A stretch of DNA of 64,000 nucleotides from Mycolicibacter algericus DSM 45454 (GCF_002086455.1 NZ_MVHC01000009.1:97899-161898); one strand, 5' to 3'. Numbered from the stretch's first letter, positions 8,858 through 18,187 are shown. The notes: generated from the sequence alone by a model not told the origin. Program-made: numbers and translations.

Positions 8858-10653
8858 TGTTCTCCCTGCTGCCCGGGGTACCCGGCCTGGACGACCTGCG
8901 CGGCGTAGCCCGTCGTATCGACACCGCTCGCCATCACGGCGTGCCCGACGGTGTGGTGCTCGAACTCGACCTGCAGTCGTTGCCACACGAAACCGGTGGG
9001 TTCGATCCGCTGGCGCTGATCCGTTCGGGGAGCCAGCCCCCGGTGCTGCGCGACGTGGTGGCTGCGATCCACCGCGCGGCCGAAGACCCCAGGGTCGCCG
9101 GACTCATTGCGCGGGTGCAGCTTTCTTCGGCGGCTGCCGGCCCGGTCCAAGAGCTTCGCGCCGCCATCGCCGACTTCACCGCGGTCAAGCCGTCGCTTGC
9201 CTGGGCCGAGACCTACCCGGGCACGCTGTCCTACTACCTGGCGTCGGCGTTCGGCGAAATCTGGATGCAACCGTCCGGGACGGTGGGCCTCATCGGCTTC
9301 GCCACCAATGCGACGTTCTTACGCACCGCGCTGGACAAGGCCGGAATCGAAGCGCAATTCATTGCTCGCGGCGAATACAAGTCGGCGGCCAATCTGTTCA
9401 CCCAGGATTCCTACACCGACGCACACCGGGAGGCCGACACCGCTCTGGTGGAGAGCCTGCACGCGCAGGTGCGCCAGGCCGTCGCCGAATCCCGGAATCT
9501 GAACGCCGCCGTCGTCGACGAGCTGGCCGACCGGGCGCCGTTGCTGCGTGACGACGCCGTGCAGGCGGGCTTGGTCGACCGGATCGGCTTCCGCGACGAG
9601 GCCTACGGCCGGATCGCTGAACTCGCTGGCGGCCCAGGGGATTCGGCAGCTGATCCCGATGGCCCCGACGCCCCGCCGAGGCTGTACCTGACGCGGTACG
9701 CGCACGCGACCGCCGGGCGTCCGGTGTCGACTACGCCCCTGCCGTCCCTCCCGGGCCGCAAGAACAAACCGGCCGTCGCGGTGGTGACCGTGGCCGGGCC
9801 CATCGTCAGCGGGTCCGGTGGCCCCCAGCTGTCACCGTTCGGCAACCGCAGTGTCGGCGGCGACACGATCGCCGCGGCCCTGCGCGAGGCCGCCTCCGAC
9901 GACGATGTCGCCGCCATCGTGCTGCGGGTGGACAGCCCGGGCGGGTCGGTCACCGGGTCGGAGACCATCTGGCGGGCGGTGCAGCAGGCCCGCGTGGCCG
10001 GCAAACCGGTGGTGGCGTCGATGGGCGCGGTCGCCGCCTCCGGCGGCTACTACATCTCCGCGGGCACCGACGCCATCGTCGCCAACCCCGGCACCATCAC
10101 CGGATCCATCGGGGTGGTGACCGGCAAGCTGGTCGCCCGCGGGCTCAAGGACCGCCTCGGAGTCGGCACCGACACCGTGCGCACCGGCGCCAACGCCGAC
10201 GCCTGGTCGATCAACGCCCCGTTCACCGCCGAACAGCAGGGGCAAGTCGAGACCGAAACCGACCTGTTCTACAACGACTTCGTGGTGCGGGTCGCTTAAG
10301 GCCGCAACCTGTCCACCGAGGCGGTCGACGCGGTGGCGCGCGGACGGGTCTGGACCGGCGCCGACGCCGCCGAACGCGGCCTGGTCGACGAGCTGGGCGG
10401 CCTGCGCACCGCAGTGCGGCGCGCCAAGGTACTGGCCGGGCTCGACCCCGACGCGCAGGTCCGCACCGTGTCCTATCCCGGCTCGTCGCTGTGGGAATTC
10501 ATCCGGCCCCGCCAGTCGTCGCAGCCGGCGGCGGCGTTCTCCGATGCGGTCGGGGCCCTGCTGGTCCGCTCGCTGACCGGGATCGCCGAACAGGCGGGGC
10601 GATCGATCAGCGGGGCACGGGTGCTCTGGCTCGGGGAATCCCGCTGGATGTAA
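8857..10653 (+). pseudogene. sppA: signal peptide peptidase SppA, copy A, interrupted by a nonsense codon
   Basis: SppA is a membrane-bound serine protease with a Ser/Lys dyad that degrades cleaved signal peptides. This copy aligns along its whole length with the 597-aa copy at 12822-14615. The frame is stopped by TAA at 10297-10299 where copy B has CAA (gct taa versus gcg caa). After that stop the same frame continues, well conserved, to 10653. The 480-residue upstream part still contains both presumed catalytic motifs (GEYKSA with Lys, AVAASGGYY with Ser), so a truncated enzyme is possible. The last ~118 residues would be lost. A downstream restart at GTG 10333 is possible but not supported by a ribosome-binding site. 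Confidence 0.85.
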
Positions 10654-10731
10654 GACAGATTCAACAAACGCTTGCGCGACAGAAAAAGCTTAGTAACGCC
10701 CGCGTAACGCGTGCCGCCCATGCTGATGAGC

Positions 10732-10980
10732 ATGAAACGGTTACTGCTGTTGGCGGGTCTGAGCGCGATGATCGGCCTCGCTGCCCCCGCCCTCGCCGCA
10801 CCCACGGGCGTTGACGGGCAGTTCCTGGCCACCCTGACCGGCGCCGGGCTGAGCCACACCGGAAATGACCAGGCCGCCGTCTCCGCCGGCCGCGCCGTAT
10901 GCCAACTGATGGACGCGGGACTGTCCCCGATGGACACCGTCGTCGCGGTGCAGGCCACCAACCCGGCTCTTCCGAGTTAG
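10732..10980 (+). pseudogene. DUF732 small exported protein, copy A, truncated by an insertion element
   Basis: This frame matches the intact DUF732 gene at 14702-15007 from its signal peptide (MKRLLLLAGLSAM) to VVAVQATNP. It then runs into the terminal repeat of an ISL3-type remnant and stops at 10980 after three unrelated codons. The C-terminal part containing the second conserved Cys (HYCPEH in the intact copy) is missing, so any disulfide with the Cys in VCQLMDAG cannot form. It starts at ATG 10732, and the same MKR start is used in both copies. It is probably non-functional. Confidence 0.82.
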
Positions 10981-11281
10981 CAGGGGCGTAGCCGCCTGGC
11001 TCTGAGTGGCGCTCGCCGTGATTGGCGGGTGCAGGCCCACCGTACTCGGCGGCGTTGGTTGGTGGGGTTACGGAAGCCGAAGGCGGTCCGGCCGACGTGC
11101 TTGACGATCCGGTTGTAGCCTTCACTGCGGGCATTTGTCAGGCCTATCGTTGGACAAGGCTCGCGCCCTTCTTGTGTTGGATGCGTGAAGAACACCCAGT
11201 TCACAAGGGCGCGAGCCCTCAATCAGTCACCGACACGATCCGAATCGGTCACCCCAGTACCCCCATCAAGTCGGAAGAGCT
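10965..11281. mobile_element. internally deleted ISL3-family insertion element remnant
   Basis: The left end carries GGCTCTTCCGAGTT (10965-10978), and the right end carries the inverted counterpart of AGCTCTTCCGACTT (11268-11281). These match the terminal inverted repeat style of ISL3-family elements. Only about 317 bp remain, including the C-terminal coding end of the transposase on the minus strand. A 13-bp inverted repeat (11158-11170 with 11205-11217) lies near the probable deletion junction. No clear 8-bp target duplication flanks the remnant, so the neighbouring DNA was also rearranged. Confidence 0.75.
10977..11138 (-). pseudogene. C-terminal fragment of an ISL3-family (IS1096-like) transposase
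   Basis: The minus strand encodes TNARSEGYNRIVKHVGRTAF followed by GFRNPTNQRRR. This matches the conserved C-terminal end of ISL3-family DDE transposases (N-x-R-x-E-G-x-N-R, then Y/FGFRN). The open frame extends upstream to 11222, but those residues do not look like transposase. The DDE catalytic core is absent, so it is inactive. Confidence 0.72.
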
Positions 11282-11371
11282 GAGCATTGGCTGTGTCTGC
11301 CGAACGCGTCTCTAGTACAGTCTTCCAAACGGGTGTACACGGAACTGGTGTGAGGGCGAGGCAGCGAGGGC

Positions 11372-12763
11372 ATGGATTTCGGGTTGGTTCCGCCGGAGAT
11401 CCAATCCGCCCTGATGTACGCCGGACCGGGACCCGGGCCGATTTCGGCGACTGCCGCGGCATGGGATGGGCTGGCCGCCGAACTCGACGCCGCGTCGGCC
11501 TCCTACGCCTCGCTGGTCACCGATCTGACCAGCACCGGATGGCTGGGCTCCACAGCGGCGCTGATGGCCGCGGCGGTATCGCCATATCTGGCCTGGATGC
11601 ACACCACCGCCGTGCAGTGCGCTGAGACCGCCGCCCAGGTCAGGGCGGGCGTGGCGGCTTATGAGGAGGCGTTCGCGGCCACCGTGCCGCCGCCGGTGAT
11701 CGCGACGAACCGCGCCGAGCTGCTCACGTTGCTCGCCACCAACATCTTCGGCCAGAACACCGCGGCCATCGCGGCCAACCAGGCCGAATACGCCGAGATG
11801 TGGGCGCAGGACGCCGCGGCGATGTTCGGCTACGCGTCCGCGGCGTCGACGGCCACGCAACTGACGCCGTTCACCGCGCCGCCGAAGGCCGCCAACTCCG
11901 ACGGATCCGACAACACCACCGCGGCGGCGGCGCAGGCGGCCGGCAGTGCCACGGCGACCCAGACCCAAAACGCACTGGCGGGTGTGCCCCAGACGCTGCA
12001 ACAGCTGGCATTGCCGATGGCGGCGCCCGCGGCGGCCGACCCGGTCGTGGGACAGGCCACCGCGGCCGGTGTTTCGGGGATCAGCGCGAGTTCGGCGTAC
12101 CACACCATCATCGGGAGTGCCAATTTCTTCCAGCGCATCTACAGCCAGTTCCAAAGCTCGTTCGCGGCCAGCAACGAACCCTCAACCACGGACATCATGG
12201 AACGGCTCAACCGGATCGGCCTGGTTACCGGCGCGGTCGACTCCGATGAGGTGGGGAGGGCCGCGGACGGCGGCCCACTGGGCACCCTCGGGCTCGGCGG
12301 GTTCGGGGATTGGCACAACTGGGCGCGTTTCTTCAAGGGGTTCCCCCTGCTGAAGCTCTCGGCGGCGGGGAGTATGGGCGAGTCGGGCCTGGTCGGCGGG
12401 TTGTCGGTGCCGCCGACGTGGGCCGAGGCGCTCCCGGACGTCCGGCTGGCCGCTGCGGAGACCACCGGCACCGGCGTCAATGCCGCCCCGAGCGCTGCGG
12501 GTGGCGGTTTCGGCATGCTGGGCGCGCAAGCGGCACTGACGGGGATGGCCGGGCGCGCCCTGGCCGGCGCTGTGCTCCCCGCCCGGGAGAACACCCGGTC
12601 GACCGCCCCCGCCCAGGAGAGGCCGTCGAGTACCGCGGCCAAAGAGATCGCTGAAGCGTTACGCGAGTACGCCTCGCTGCGCGATTCCGGAATCATCACC
12701 GAAGTGGAGTTCAACAAACACAAAGAGCGCCTGATGAGCCTGGATCCGCTGTCCGGCCGGTGA
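11372..12763 (+). CDS. PPE family protein, SVP subfamily, with a C-terminal SHOCT-like domain
   Basis: The 463-aa product opens with a PPE domain: VPPE at residues 6-9, GWLG at 56-59 and the YAEMWAQD segment at 140-147, in the region where PPE proteins contact EspG chaperones. The SVP subfamily signature SVPPTW is at 345-350. Unlike standard PPE-SVP proteins, it ends (about 424-456) in a helix-turn-helix stretch, LREYASLRDSGIITEVEFNK, that fits a SHOCT domain. PPE proteins are exported by ESX systems, usually as a PE-PPE heterodimer, but no PE gene is adjacent. The gene sits between the ISL3 remnant and the intact sppA copy. PPE-SVP assignment is secure; SHOCT is by motif reading. Confidence 0.9.
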   Translation: MDFGLVPPEIQSALMYAGPGPGPISATAAAWDGLAAELDAASASYASLVTDLTSTGWLGSTAALMAAAVSPYLAWMHTTAVQCAETAAQVRAGVAAYEEAFAATVPPPVIATNRAELLTLLATNIFGQNTAAIAANQAEYAEMWAQDAAAMFGYASAASTATQLTPFTAPPKAANSDGSDNTTAAAAQAAGSATATQTQNALAGVPQTLQQLALPMAAPAAADPVVGQATAAGVSGISASSAYHTIIGSANFFQRIYSQFQSSFAASNEPSTTDIMERLNRIGLVTGAVDSDEVGRAADGGPLGTLGLGGFGDWHNWARFFKGFPLLKLSAAGSMGESGLVGGLSVPPTWAEALPDVRLAAAETTGTGVNAAPSAAGGGFGMLGAQAALTGMAGRALAGAVLPARENTRSTAPAQERPSSTAAKEIAEALREYASLRDSGIITEVEFNKHKERLMSLDPLSGR

Positions 12764-12809
12764 GGCCGCGGCGCGGGCGATCACGCTCCCCGTCACCGTG
12801 TGACGTCGG

Positions 12810-12822
12810 TAGGCTCAATCCA
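12810..12822 (+). promoter_or_regulatory. candidate -10 element of a leaderless sppA transcript (copy B)
   Basis: TAGGCT at 12810-12815 is followed after six bases by the ATG at 12822. The context cggTAGGCTcaa is shared with copy A, which suggests the duplication included the promoter and that the mRNA starts at or near the start codon. Confidence 0.5.
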
Positions 12823-14615
12823 TGTTCTCGTTGCTGCCCGGGGTCCCCGGCCTGGACGACCTGCGCGGCGTCGCCCGCCGTATCGACACCGCCCGGCACC
12901 GCGGTGTGCCCAACGGCGTCGTCCTCGAACTCGACCTGCAGACCATGCCGCACGAGACCGGCGGCTTCGACCCGCTGGCACTGATCCGTTTCGGTGCCCA
13001 ACCGCCGGTACTGCGCGACCTGGTGGACGCGATTCACCGGGCGGCCGACGACCCTAGAGTCGCCGGATTGATTGCGCGGGTGCAGCTTTCGGCGGCAGCG
13101 GCCGGCCCGGTCCAGGAGCTGCGGGCCGCGATCGCCGAGTTCACCGCCGTCAAACCGTCGCTGGCATGGGCCGAAACCTACCCGGGGACGCTGTCCTACT
13201 ATCTGGCATCGGCCTTCGGGGAGGTATGGCTGCAACCCTCGGGCATGGTCGGGCTGATCGGCTTCGCCACGAACGCGACGTTCCTGCGCACCGCGCTCGG
13301 CAAGGCCGGTATCGAGGCGCAGTTCGTCGCGCGCGGCGAATACAAATCGGCGGCCAACTTGTTCACCCAGGATTCCTACACCGATGCCCATCGAGAGGCC
13401 GACACCGCGCTGGTGGAGAGCCTGCACACCCAGGTGCGCGCCGCCGTCGCCGAATCCCGGAACCTGGACGCCGGCGCAGTCGATGCCCTGGCCGACCGCG
13501 CGCCACTGCTGCGTGACGACGCGGTCGGGGGCGGCCTGATCGACCGGATCGGCTTCCGTGACGAGGCCTACGACAGGATCGCCGAGCTGGTCGCCGGCGG
13601 CGGATCGCCGGTCGACGCCGATGACCGTGAGGCGCCGCCCCGGCTGTACCTGACGCGTTACGTGAACGCGACCGCCGGGAATCCGCTGGTACCCGCACCG
13701 AGCCTGCCGGCCCTGCCAGGCCGCAAGAATAAGCCGGCGATCGCCGTGGTGACGGTGGCCGGCGCCATCGTCAGCGGCGCCGGCGGGCCGCAGCTGCCGC
13801 CGTTCGGCAACCGCAGCGTCGGCGGCGACACGATTTCGGCGGCGCTGCGTGAGGCGGCCGCCGACGACGACGTCGCCGCGATCGTGCTCCGGGTCGACAG
13901 TTCCGGCGGCTCGGTCACCGGGTCCGAAACCATCTGGCGGGCGGTGCAGCAGGCCCGGGAGGCCGGCAAGCCGGTGGTGGCGTCGATGGGCGCGGTCGCC
14001 GCGTCCGGCGGGTATTACATCGCGACGGGTGCGGACACCATCGTCGCCAACCCCGGCACCATCACCGGATCGATCGGGGTGGTGACCGGCAAGCTGGTCG
14101 CCCGCGAGCTCAAGGACCGCCTCGGGGTCGGCACCGACACGGTGCGCACCGGCGCCAACGCCGACGCCTGGTCGATCAACGCCCCGTTCACCGCCGAACA
14201 GCAGGGCCAGGTCGAGAACGTAGCCGACCTGTTCTACAACGATTTCGTGAGGCGGGTCGCGCAAGGCCGCAACCTGTCCACCGAGGCGGTCGACGCGGTC
14301 GCGCGCGGGCGGGTGTGGACCGGTGCCGACGCCGCCGAACGCGGCCTGGTCGACGAGCTTGGCGGACTGCGCGCCGCGGTGCGACGCGCCAAGGTGCTGG
14401 CCGGGCTGGACGAGGACGCGCAGGTCCGCACCGTGTCCTACCCGGGGTCGTCGCTGTGGGACTTCGTCCGGCCGCGGCAGTCCTCGCAGCCGGCGGCGTC
14501 GCTGCCCGACGCCGTCGGCGGCCTGCTGATGCGATCGCTGGCCGGGATCCTCGACCAGGCGGAACGGTCGGTCAAGGGCGCCCACGTGCTGTGGCTGGGG
14601 GAATCGCGCTGGTGA
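12822..14615 (+). CDS. sppA: signal peptide peptidase SppA, copy B (intact)
   Basis: SppA degrades signal peptides left in the membrane after protein export. The 597-aa product has the double-domain (67K) SppA form. The N-terminal half has the presumed general-base Lys in GEYKSA (about residue 175). The C-terminal half has the nucleophile Ser in AVAASGGYY (about residue 395). GGSVTGSETIWRA follows the second core strand. The length is close to the M. tuberculosis protein, which also follows rplO. It is followed by the DUF732 gene 86 bp downstream, the same arrangement as damaged copy A. It is probably the functional copy. Confidence 0.93.
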   Translation: MFSLLPGVPGLDDLRGVARRIDTARHRGVPNGVVLELDLQTMPHETGGFDPLALIRFGAQPPVLRDLVDAIHRAADDPRVAGLIARVQLSAAAAGPVQELRAAIAEFTAVKPSLAWAETYPGTLSYYLASAFGEVWLQPSGMVGLIGFATNATFLRTALGKAGIEAQFVARGEYKSAANLFTQDSYTDAHREADTALVESLHTQVRAAVAESRNLDAGAVDALADRAPLLRDDAVGGGLIDRIGFRDEAYDRIAELVAGGGSPVDADDREAPPRLYLTRYVNATAGNPLVPAPSLPALPGRKNKPAIAVVTVAGAIVSGAGGPQLPPFGNRSVGGDTISAALREAAADDDVAAIVLRVDSSGGSVTGSETIWRAVQQAREAGKPVVASMGAVAASGGYYIATGADTIVANPGTITGSIGVVTGKLVARELKDRLGVGTDTVRTGANADAWSINAPFTAEQQGQVENVADLFYNDFVRRVAQGRNLSTEAVDAVARGRVWTGADAAERGLVDELGGLRAAVRRAKVLAGLDEDAQVRTVSYPGSSLWDFVRPRQSSQPAASLPDAVGGLLMRSLAGILDQAERSVKGAHVLWLGESRW

Positions 14616-14701
14616 GCGTGTAACACAGATTCAACAAAGCGCTTCGCCGCAGTAAAAGCTCGGTAACGCCTGCTTAACGAGCGCCGGCCACGCTTACGGG
14701 C

Positions 14702-15007
14702 ATGAAACGGTTACTGCTGTTGGCGGGTCTGAGCGCGATGGTCGGCTTGGCCGCTCCCGCCCACGCCGCGCCCTCCGGCGTCGACGGGCAGTTCCTGGCC
14801 ACCCTGTCGGGGGCGGGACTGAGCCACCGGGCCAGTGACCAGGCCACCGTCTCTGCCGGCCGCGCGGTGTGCCAGCTGATGGACGCGGGACTGTCCCCGA
14901 TGGACACCGTCGTTGCGGTGCAGGCCACCAACCCCGGTTTCACCATTCAGACGGCCGGCCAGTTCGCCGCCATCTCCACCGCGCACTACTGCCCGGAGCA
15001 CATGTAG
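14702..15007 (+). CDS. DUF732 small exported protein, copy B (intact)
   Basis: The 101-aa product has a signal peptide (MKRLLLLAGLSAMVGLAAPA, cleaved near AHA) and a mature part with VCQLMDAGLS and the C-terminal HYCPEH. These are the two Cys-containing motifs of DUF732 proteins, which are small secreted or wall-associated actinobacterial proteins of unknown function. The start is ATG 14702; the ~85 bp upstream is similar to that before copy A. It probably belongs with sppA as one module. Confidence 0.85.
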   Translation: MKRLLLLAGLSAMVGLAAPAHAAPSGVDGQFLATLSGAGLSHRASDQATVSAGRAVCQLMDAGLSPMDTVVAVQATNPGFTIQTAGQFAAISTAHYCPEHM

Positions 15008-15057
15008 CCGTCGCGGCACGAGCTGGGTTGTGCCGGGGCGCCGCGGGCGGCGGCCGC

Positions 15058-16290
15058 CTAGGTCTGCGGCCGGGCGCCCAGCACGTCGCCGAACAACGCC
15101 TGGCGCAGCGCGAGCTCCCGAGGATCGCTGTAGAGGTGAAAACCCAGACGGTTCATCACGTACGAATAGCCGACACCGGTGTCGGGGTCGGCGAATCCAA
15201 ACGAGCCGCCGAAACCTGGTGTGCCGTAAGCCTTGTCGGTGGAGCCGAACACCGCGCCGAACGCCGGTTTGGACAGCCCCAACGAGAACACCACCTCGAC
15301 GCCCAGCACCTTGTCACGCTCGCCGCGGGATGGCGGCGCCGGCAGCGCGGTGAGCGCATCACGCACCCCGGCGCCCAGGGCCAGTAACGGATCTGCGGTT
15401 GCCGCGGCACCGTAGAGTCGCGCGATCGCCGACGCGGCGCCGATCCCGTTGGCCGACGGGATCTCGACGGCGCGCACGTCGTCGCGGTTGTAGTCGCCGT
15501 CCCAGGGTTTGATGTCGCGCGGCAAGGAACTCGCCCGCGCCAGCAGACCGAACGGGTTGAACGACGCGGCCACCAGTGCCGCGGGCATCACGCCCAGATG
15601 CCGCAGCGACTCGGCCCGTTTCCACTGGTGCAGCAGCGCCACCCGGTCGCGTGGCACCGAAGCCGGTAGACCGATGTGCAGGTCGAGTCCCAGGGGGTTG
15701 GCGATCTCGTCGGCGAAGAAGCGGCCGAGGGTGCGCCCGGCGGGGTCGGTGCGGCGGATCAGCTCGGACTCGTACCAGCCCAGTGTGATCGCGTGATACC
15801 CGTGCCGGGTGCCCGGAGCCCAGAGCGGTTTCTGGGCGGCGAGTATCGGCGCCAGCCGATCCGGGTCGGCGATGTCGGCCAGGGTGGGCGCGGGTTTCAG
15901 CGCGCAGAGCCCGGCCCGATGGCCGAGCAGGTCGCGAATCGTGACGGCGCCCTTGCCGGCCTGGGCGAACTCGGCCCAGTGGTCGGCGACCTTGTCGTCG
16001 TAGCCGAACATGCCCCGTGACACCGCCAGCGCCACGGCAAGGGCCGCCACCCCCTTGGTGGACGAGAAGACGTTGACCATGGTGTCCCGGTGCCACGGTT
16101 GCCGGGTGAAGCCGTCGCGGTAGCCGCCCCACAGGTCCACGACCTTGACGCCGTCGCGGTACACCGTCACGGCGGCACCCACCTCGTGGCCGCCGGCGAA
16201 ATTCGCGCGAAACGCGTCCGCTACCTTGCCGTAGCCCTCGTCGACGTCGCCGCCGATCAGGTGCTGCGGAACATCGACCTTGAGCACCAT
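15058..16290 (-). CDS. serine hydrolase of the class C beta-lactamase/esterase family
   Basis: The 410-aa product has the penicillin-binding fold motif S-x-x-K (SSTKG, about residues 76-80) and a YHAITLG motif in the position of the usual Tyr. It also has VFGSTDKAYGTPGFGGSFGF near the C-terminus, which fits mycobacterial LipL/LipE/LipD-like esterases. These act on ester or lactam substrates; the substrate cannot be told here. No signal peptide is visible, so it is probably cytoplasmic. It is convergent with the DUF732 gene, and the two methyltransferase genes precede it on the same strand. Confidence 0.85.
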   Translation of the reverse strand: MVLKVDVPQHLIGGDVDEGYGKVADAFRANFAGGHEVGAAVTVYRDGVKVVDLWGGYRDGFTRQPWHRDTMVNVFSSTKGVAALAVALAVSRGMFGYDDKVADHWAEFAQAGKGAVTIRDLLGHRAGLCALKPAPTLADIADPDRLAPILAAQKPLWAPGTRHGYHAITLGWYESELIRRTDPAGRTLGRFFADEIANPLGLDLHIGLPASVPRDRVALLHQWKRAESLRHLGVMPAALVAASFNPFGLLARASSLPRDIKPWDGDYNRDDVRAVEIPSANGIGAASAIARLYGAAATADPLLALGAGVRDALTALPAPPSRGERDKVLGVEVVFSLGLSKPAFGAVFGSTDKAYGTPGFGGSFGFADPDTGVGYSYVMNRLGFHLYSDPRELALRQALFGDVLGARPQT

Positions 16291-16340
16291 TGGTGTGGTT
16301 ATACCGTGGCCGGCGGTCAGGGATGGGCCGAATGGGGCAG

Positions 16341-17249
16341 CTAGCTGCGAAGCGCTTCGATCGCCACCGAACTGCGCAGCCGGGCCACGATGTCGCCGTC
16401 GGGGAAGCTGCGGCCGTAGCAGCCGAAGACCTCATCTCGGGTGCGTTCGTTCACCTGCCACCCCCGCTCGTTCAGATAGGGCCCGACCGGGTGTCGCTCG
16501 CCGGCGTAGACCAGGTTGGCCATGTCGAGATCCAGGCCCTGATCGGCGAACCGCTGACCCAGCGACTGGTTCGAGTCGCCGAGCGCGGCGGCGCCGTCAG
16601 GGTGATACTCGGTGGCCAGCCGGCTGCCCGGCGCGCTGAGCGCGGTGATGTTGTCGAACAGCCGGTCCTGCGCCTGCGGGGGCAGATAGATGAGCAGGCC
16701 CTCCGCGCTCCACGCGGTCGGTTTGGTCTCGTCGAACCCGTTGCGGCGCAAGGCGGCCGGCCAATCGTCGCGCAGATCGACGGCAACCGTCCGGCGGTCG
16801 GCGGTGGGTTGGGCGCCCAGTTCGGCCAGGGTGCTGGTCTTGAACTCGATCACATCGGGCTGGTCGATCTCGTAGACCGCGCTACCCGGCGGCCACGCCA
16901 GGCGGTAGGCCCGCGAATCCAATCCGGCGGCCAGGATGACGGCCTGCCGGGTCCCGGCCTCGGTCGCCTGCAGAAAGAAGTCGTCGAAGAACCGGGTGCG
17001 GACCGCCATCACGGCGGTCATGGGTTCGGCAGCGGCGCGGGCCTCGGCGGCCACCGCCGGTTCCAGCGTCCCGTCGAGCATCCCGGTGAAGAAATCGATG
17101 CCCACGGCGCGCACCAGCGGTGCGGCGAACGGGTCGGAAATGAGCGGGTCGGCTTCGGCGGTGGCCAGGGCGCGGGCGACGGCGACCATGGTGGCGGTGG
17201 TACCCACGCTGGACGTCAGATCCCAGCTGTCGTTCTCGGTGCGCGCCAT
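16341..17249 (-). CDS. class I SAM-dependent methyltransferase (LCMT-like, TIGR00027 type)
   Basis: The 302-aa product belongs to the large mycobacterial family of leucine carboxyl methyltransferase-like enzymes (Rv0725c/Rv0726c type). Visible motifs are WDLTSSVG at the N-terminus, [10 protein letters not shown], the SAM-binding [14 protein letters not shown] and [12 protein letters not shown]. The physiological substrate of the family is unknown. It lies 5 bp after the paralogous gene at 17255-18187, so the two probably form an operon. Homologues occupy the same place between sppA and secY in M. tuberculosis. Confidence 0.9.
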   Translation of the reverse strand: MARTENDSWDLTSSVGTTATMVAVARALATAEADPLISDPFAAPLVRAVGIDFFTGMLDGTLEPAVAAEARAAAEPMTAVMAVRTRFFDDFFLQATEAGTRQAVILAAGLDSRAYRLAWPPGSAVYEIDQPDVIEFKTSTLAELGAQPTADRRTVAVDLRDDWPAALRRNGFDETKPTAWSAEGLLIYLPPQAQDRLFDNITALSAPGSRLATEYHPDGAAALGDSNQSLGQRFADQGLDLDMANLVYAGERHPVGPYLNERGWQVNERTRDEVFGCYGRSFPDGDIVARLRSSVAIEALRS

Positions 17250-17254
17250 GCCGG

Positions 17255-18187
17255 TCAGCCCCGGATCGCGCTGATGTAGGACAGCCCGCCGAACCCGGGA
17301 CCGTCACCCTCCTGCAGCGGCGGCAGTCCGTGCGCGGCGAACAACTCGCCGACGCCGCGACTGCTGACCTGCCAGCGGTGGTCGGCGAGATAGGAACCGG
17401 CCTCGTTGCGGTCGCCGAAGTAGAGCAGTTCGGTCATGTCGAGGTTGAGGCCGTGGCTGCGCATCCGGTCAGCGGCCTCGCGCATCTGCCGCCGAGCCTG
17501 CTCCTCGGTGTCGCCGTCCAGGCCCGGCATGCTCTCGGTGGCCACCCGACTGCCCGGCGCGCTCAGTGCGGTGATGGTGTCCAACAGTCGGTCCTGCGCT
17601 TCCGGCGGCAGGTAACCCAGCAATCCCTCGGCGCTCCAGGCGGTCGGCCGACCCGGCTCGAAGCCCGCCGCTCGCAGCGCCGCCGGCCAGTTCTCGCGCA
17701 GGTCGATCGAGACCGTGCGGCGCTGAGCGGTCGGCGCCGCGCCGTGCTCGGACAGCACTCGGGTCTTGAACTCGATCACCTCGGGCTGGTCGACCTCGTA
17801 GACGACGGTGCCGGCGGGCCAGGGGAGTCGGTAGGCGCGGGAGTCCAGACCCGAGGCCAGGATGACCGCCTGCCGGATCCCGGCCTCGGTCGCCTGCAGA
17901 AAGAAGTCGTCGAAGAACCGGGTGCGCACCGCCATGTTGTCGGCCATCCGCATCATGCCCATCGGGCTGTCGTCGCCCAGGTCGGCGGGGTCGATCTCGC
18001 CGCTGGCCAGTCCGGTGAACAGGTCCAGCCCGACGGCGCGCACCAAGGGCTCGGCGAACGGGTCGTCGATCAGGGGGTGTTCGGCCCGGCCGGCCATCGC
18101 GCGGGCCGCGGCCACGCCGGTTGCGGTGACGCCCACGCTGGAGGCCAGGTCCCAGGTGTCGCCAGGAAATCGGCCGGTTTGTGCCAT
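17255..18187 (-). CDS. class I SAM-dependent methyltransferase (LCMT-like, TIGR00027 type)
   Basis: The 310-aa product is a paralogue of the next gene downstream. It shares [15 protein letters not shown], the [13 protein letters not shown] segment, the SAM-binding motif [14 protein letters not shown] and [12 protein letters not shown]. The start is ATG 18187, preceded on its strand by an AAGGAGT site. The two genes look like an old tandem duplication, since they differ throughout while keeping all motifs. The substrate is unknown. Confidence 0.9.
   Translation of the reverse strand: MAQTGRFPGDTWDLASSVGVTATGVAAARAMAGRAEHPLIDDPFAEPLVRAVGLDLFTGLASGEIDPADLGDDSPMGMMRMADNMAVRTRFFDDFFLQATEAGIRQAVILASGLDSRAYRLPWPAGTVVYEVDQPEVIEFKTRVLSEHGAAPTAQRRTVSIDLRENWPAALRAAGFEPGRPTAWSAEGLLGYLPPEAQDRLLDTITALSAPGSRVATESMPGLDGDTEEQARRQMREAADRMRSHGLNLDMTELLYFGDRNEAGSYLADHRWQVSSRGVGELFAAHGLPPLQEGDGPGFGGLSYISAIRG

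Noticed and set aside
6706..9270. Minus-strand open frame of 854 codons over the PGRS end and sppA start
   Set aside because: It runs antisense through two unrelated genes and has no motif; an effect of high GC.
11022..11315. Plus-strand frame of 97 codons within the ISL3 remnant
   Set aside because: It overlaps the terminal repeat and the transposase C-terminus on the other strand and lacks a ribosome-binding site.
12711..14585. Minus-strand open frame of 624 codons over sppA copy B
   Set aside because: Antisense shadow of a clear enzyme gene. The same kind of shadow appears over copy A but broken.
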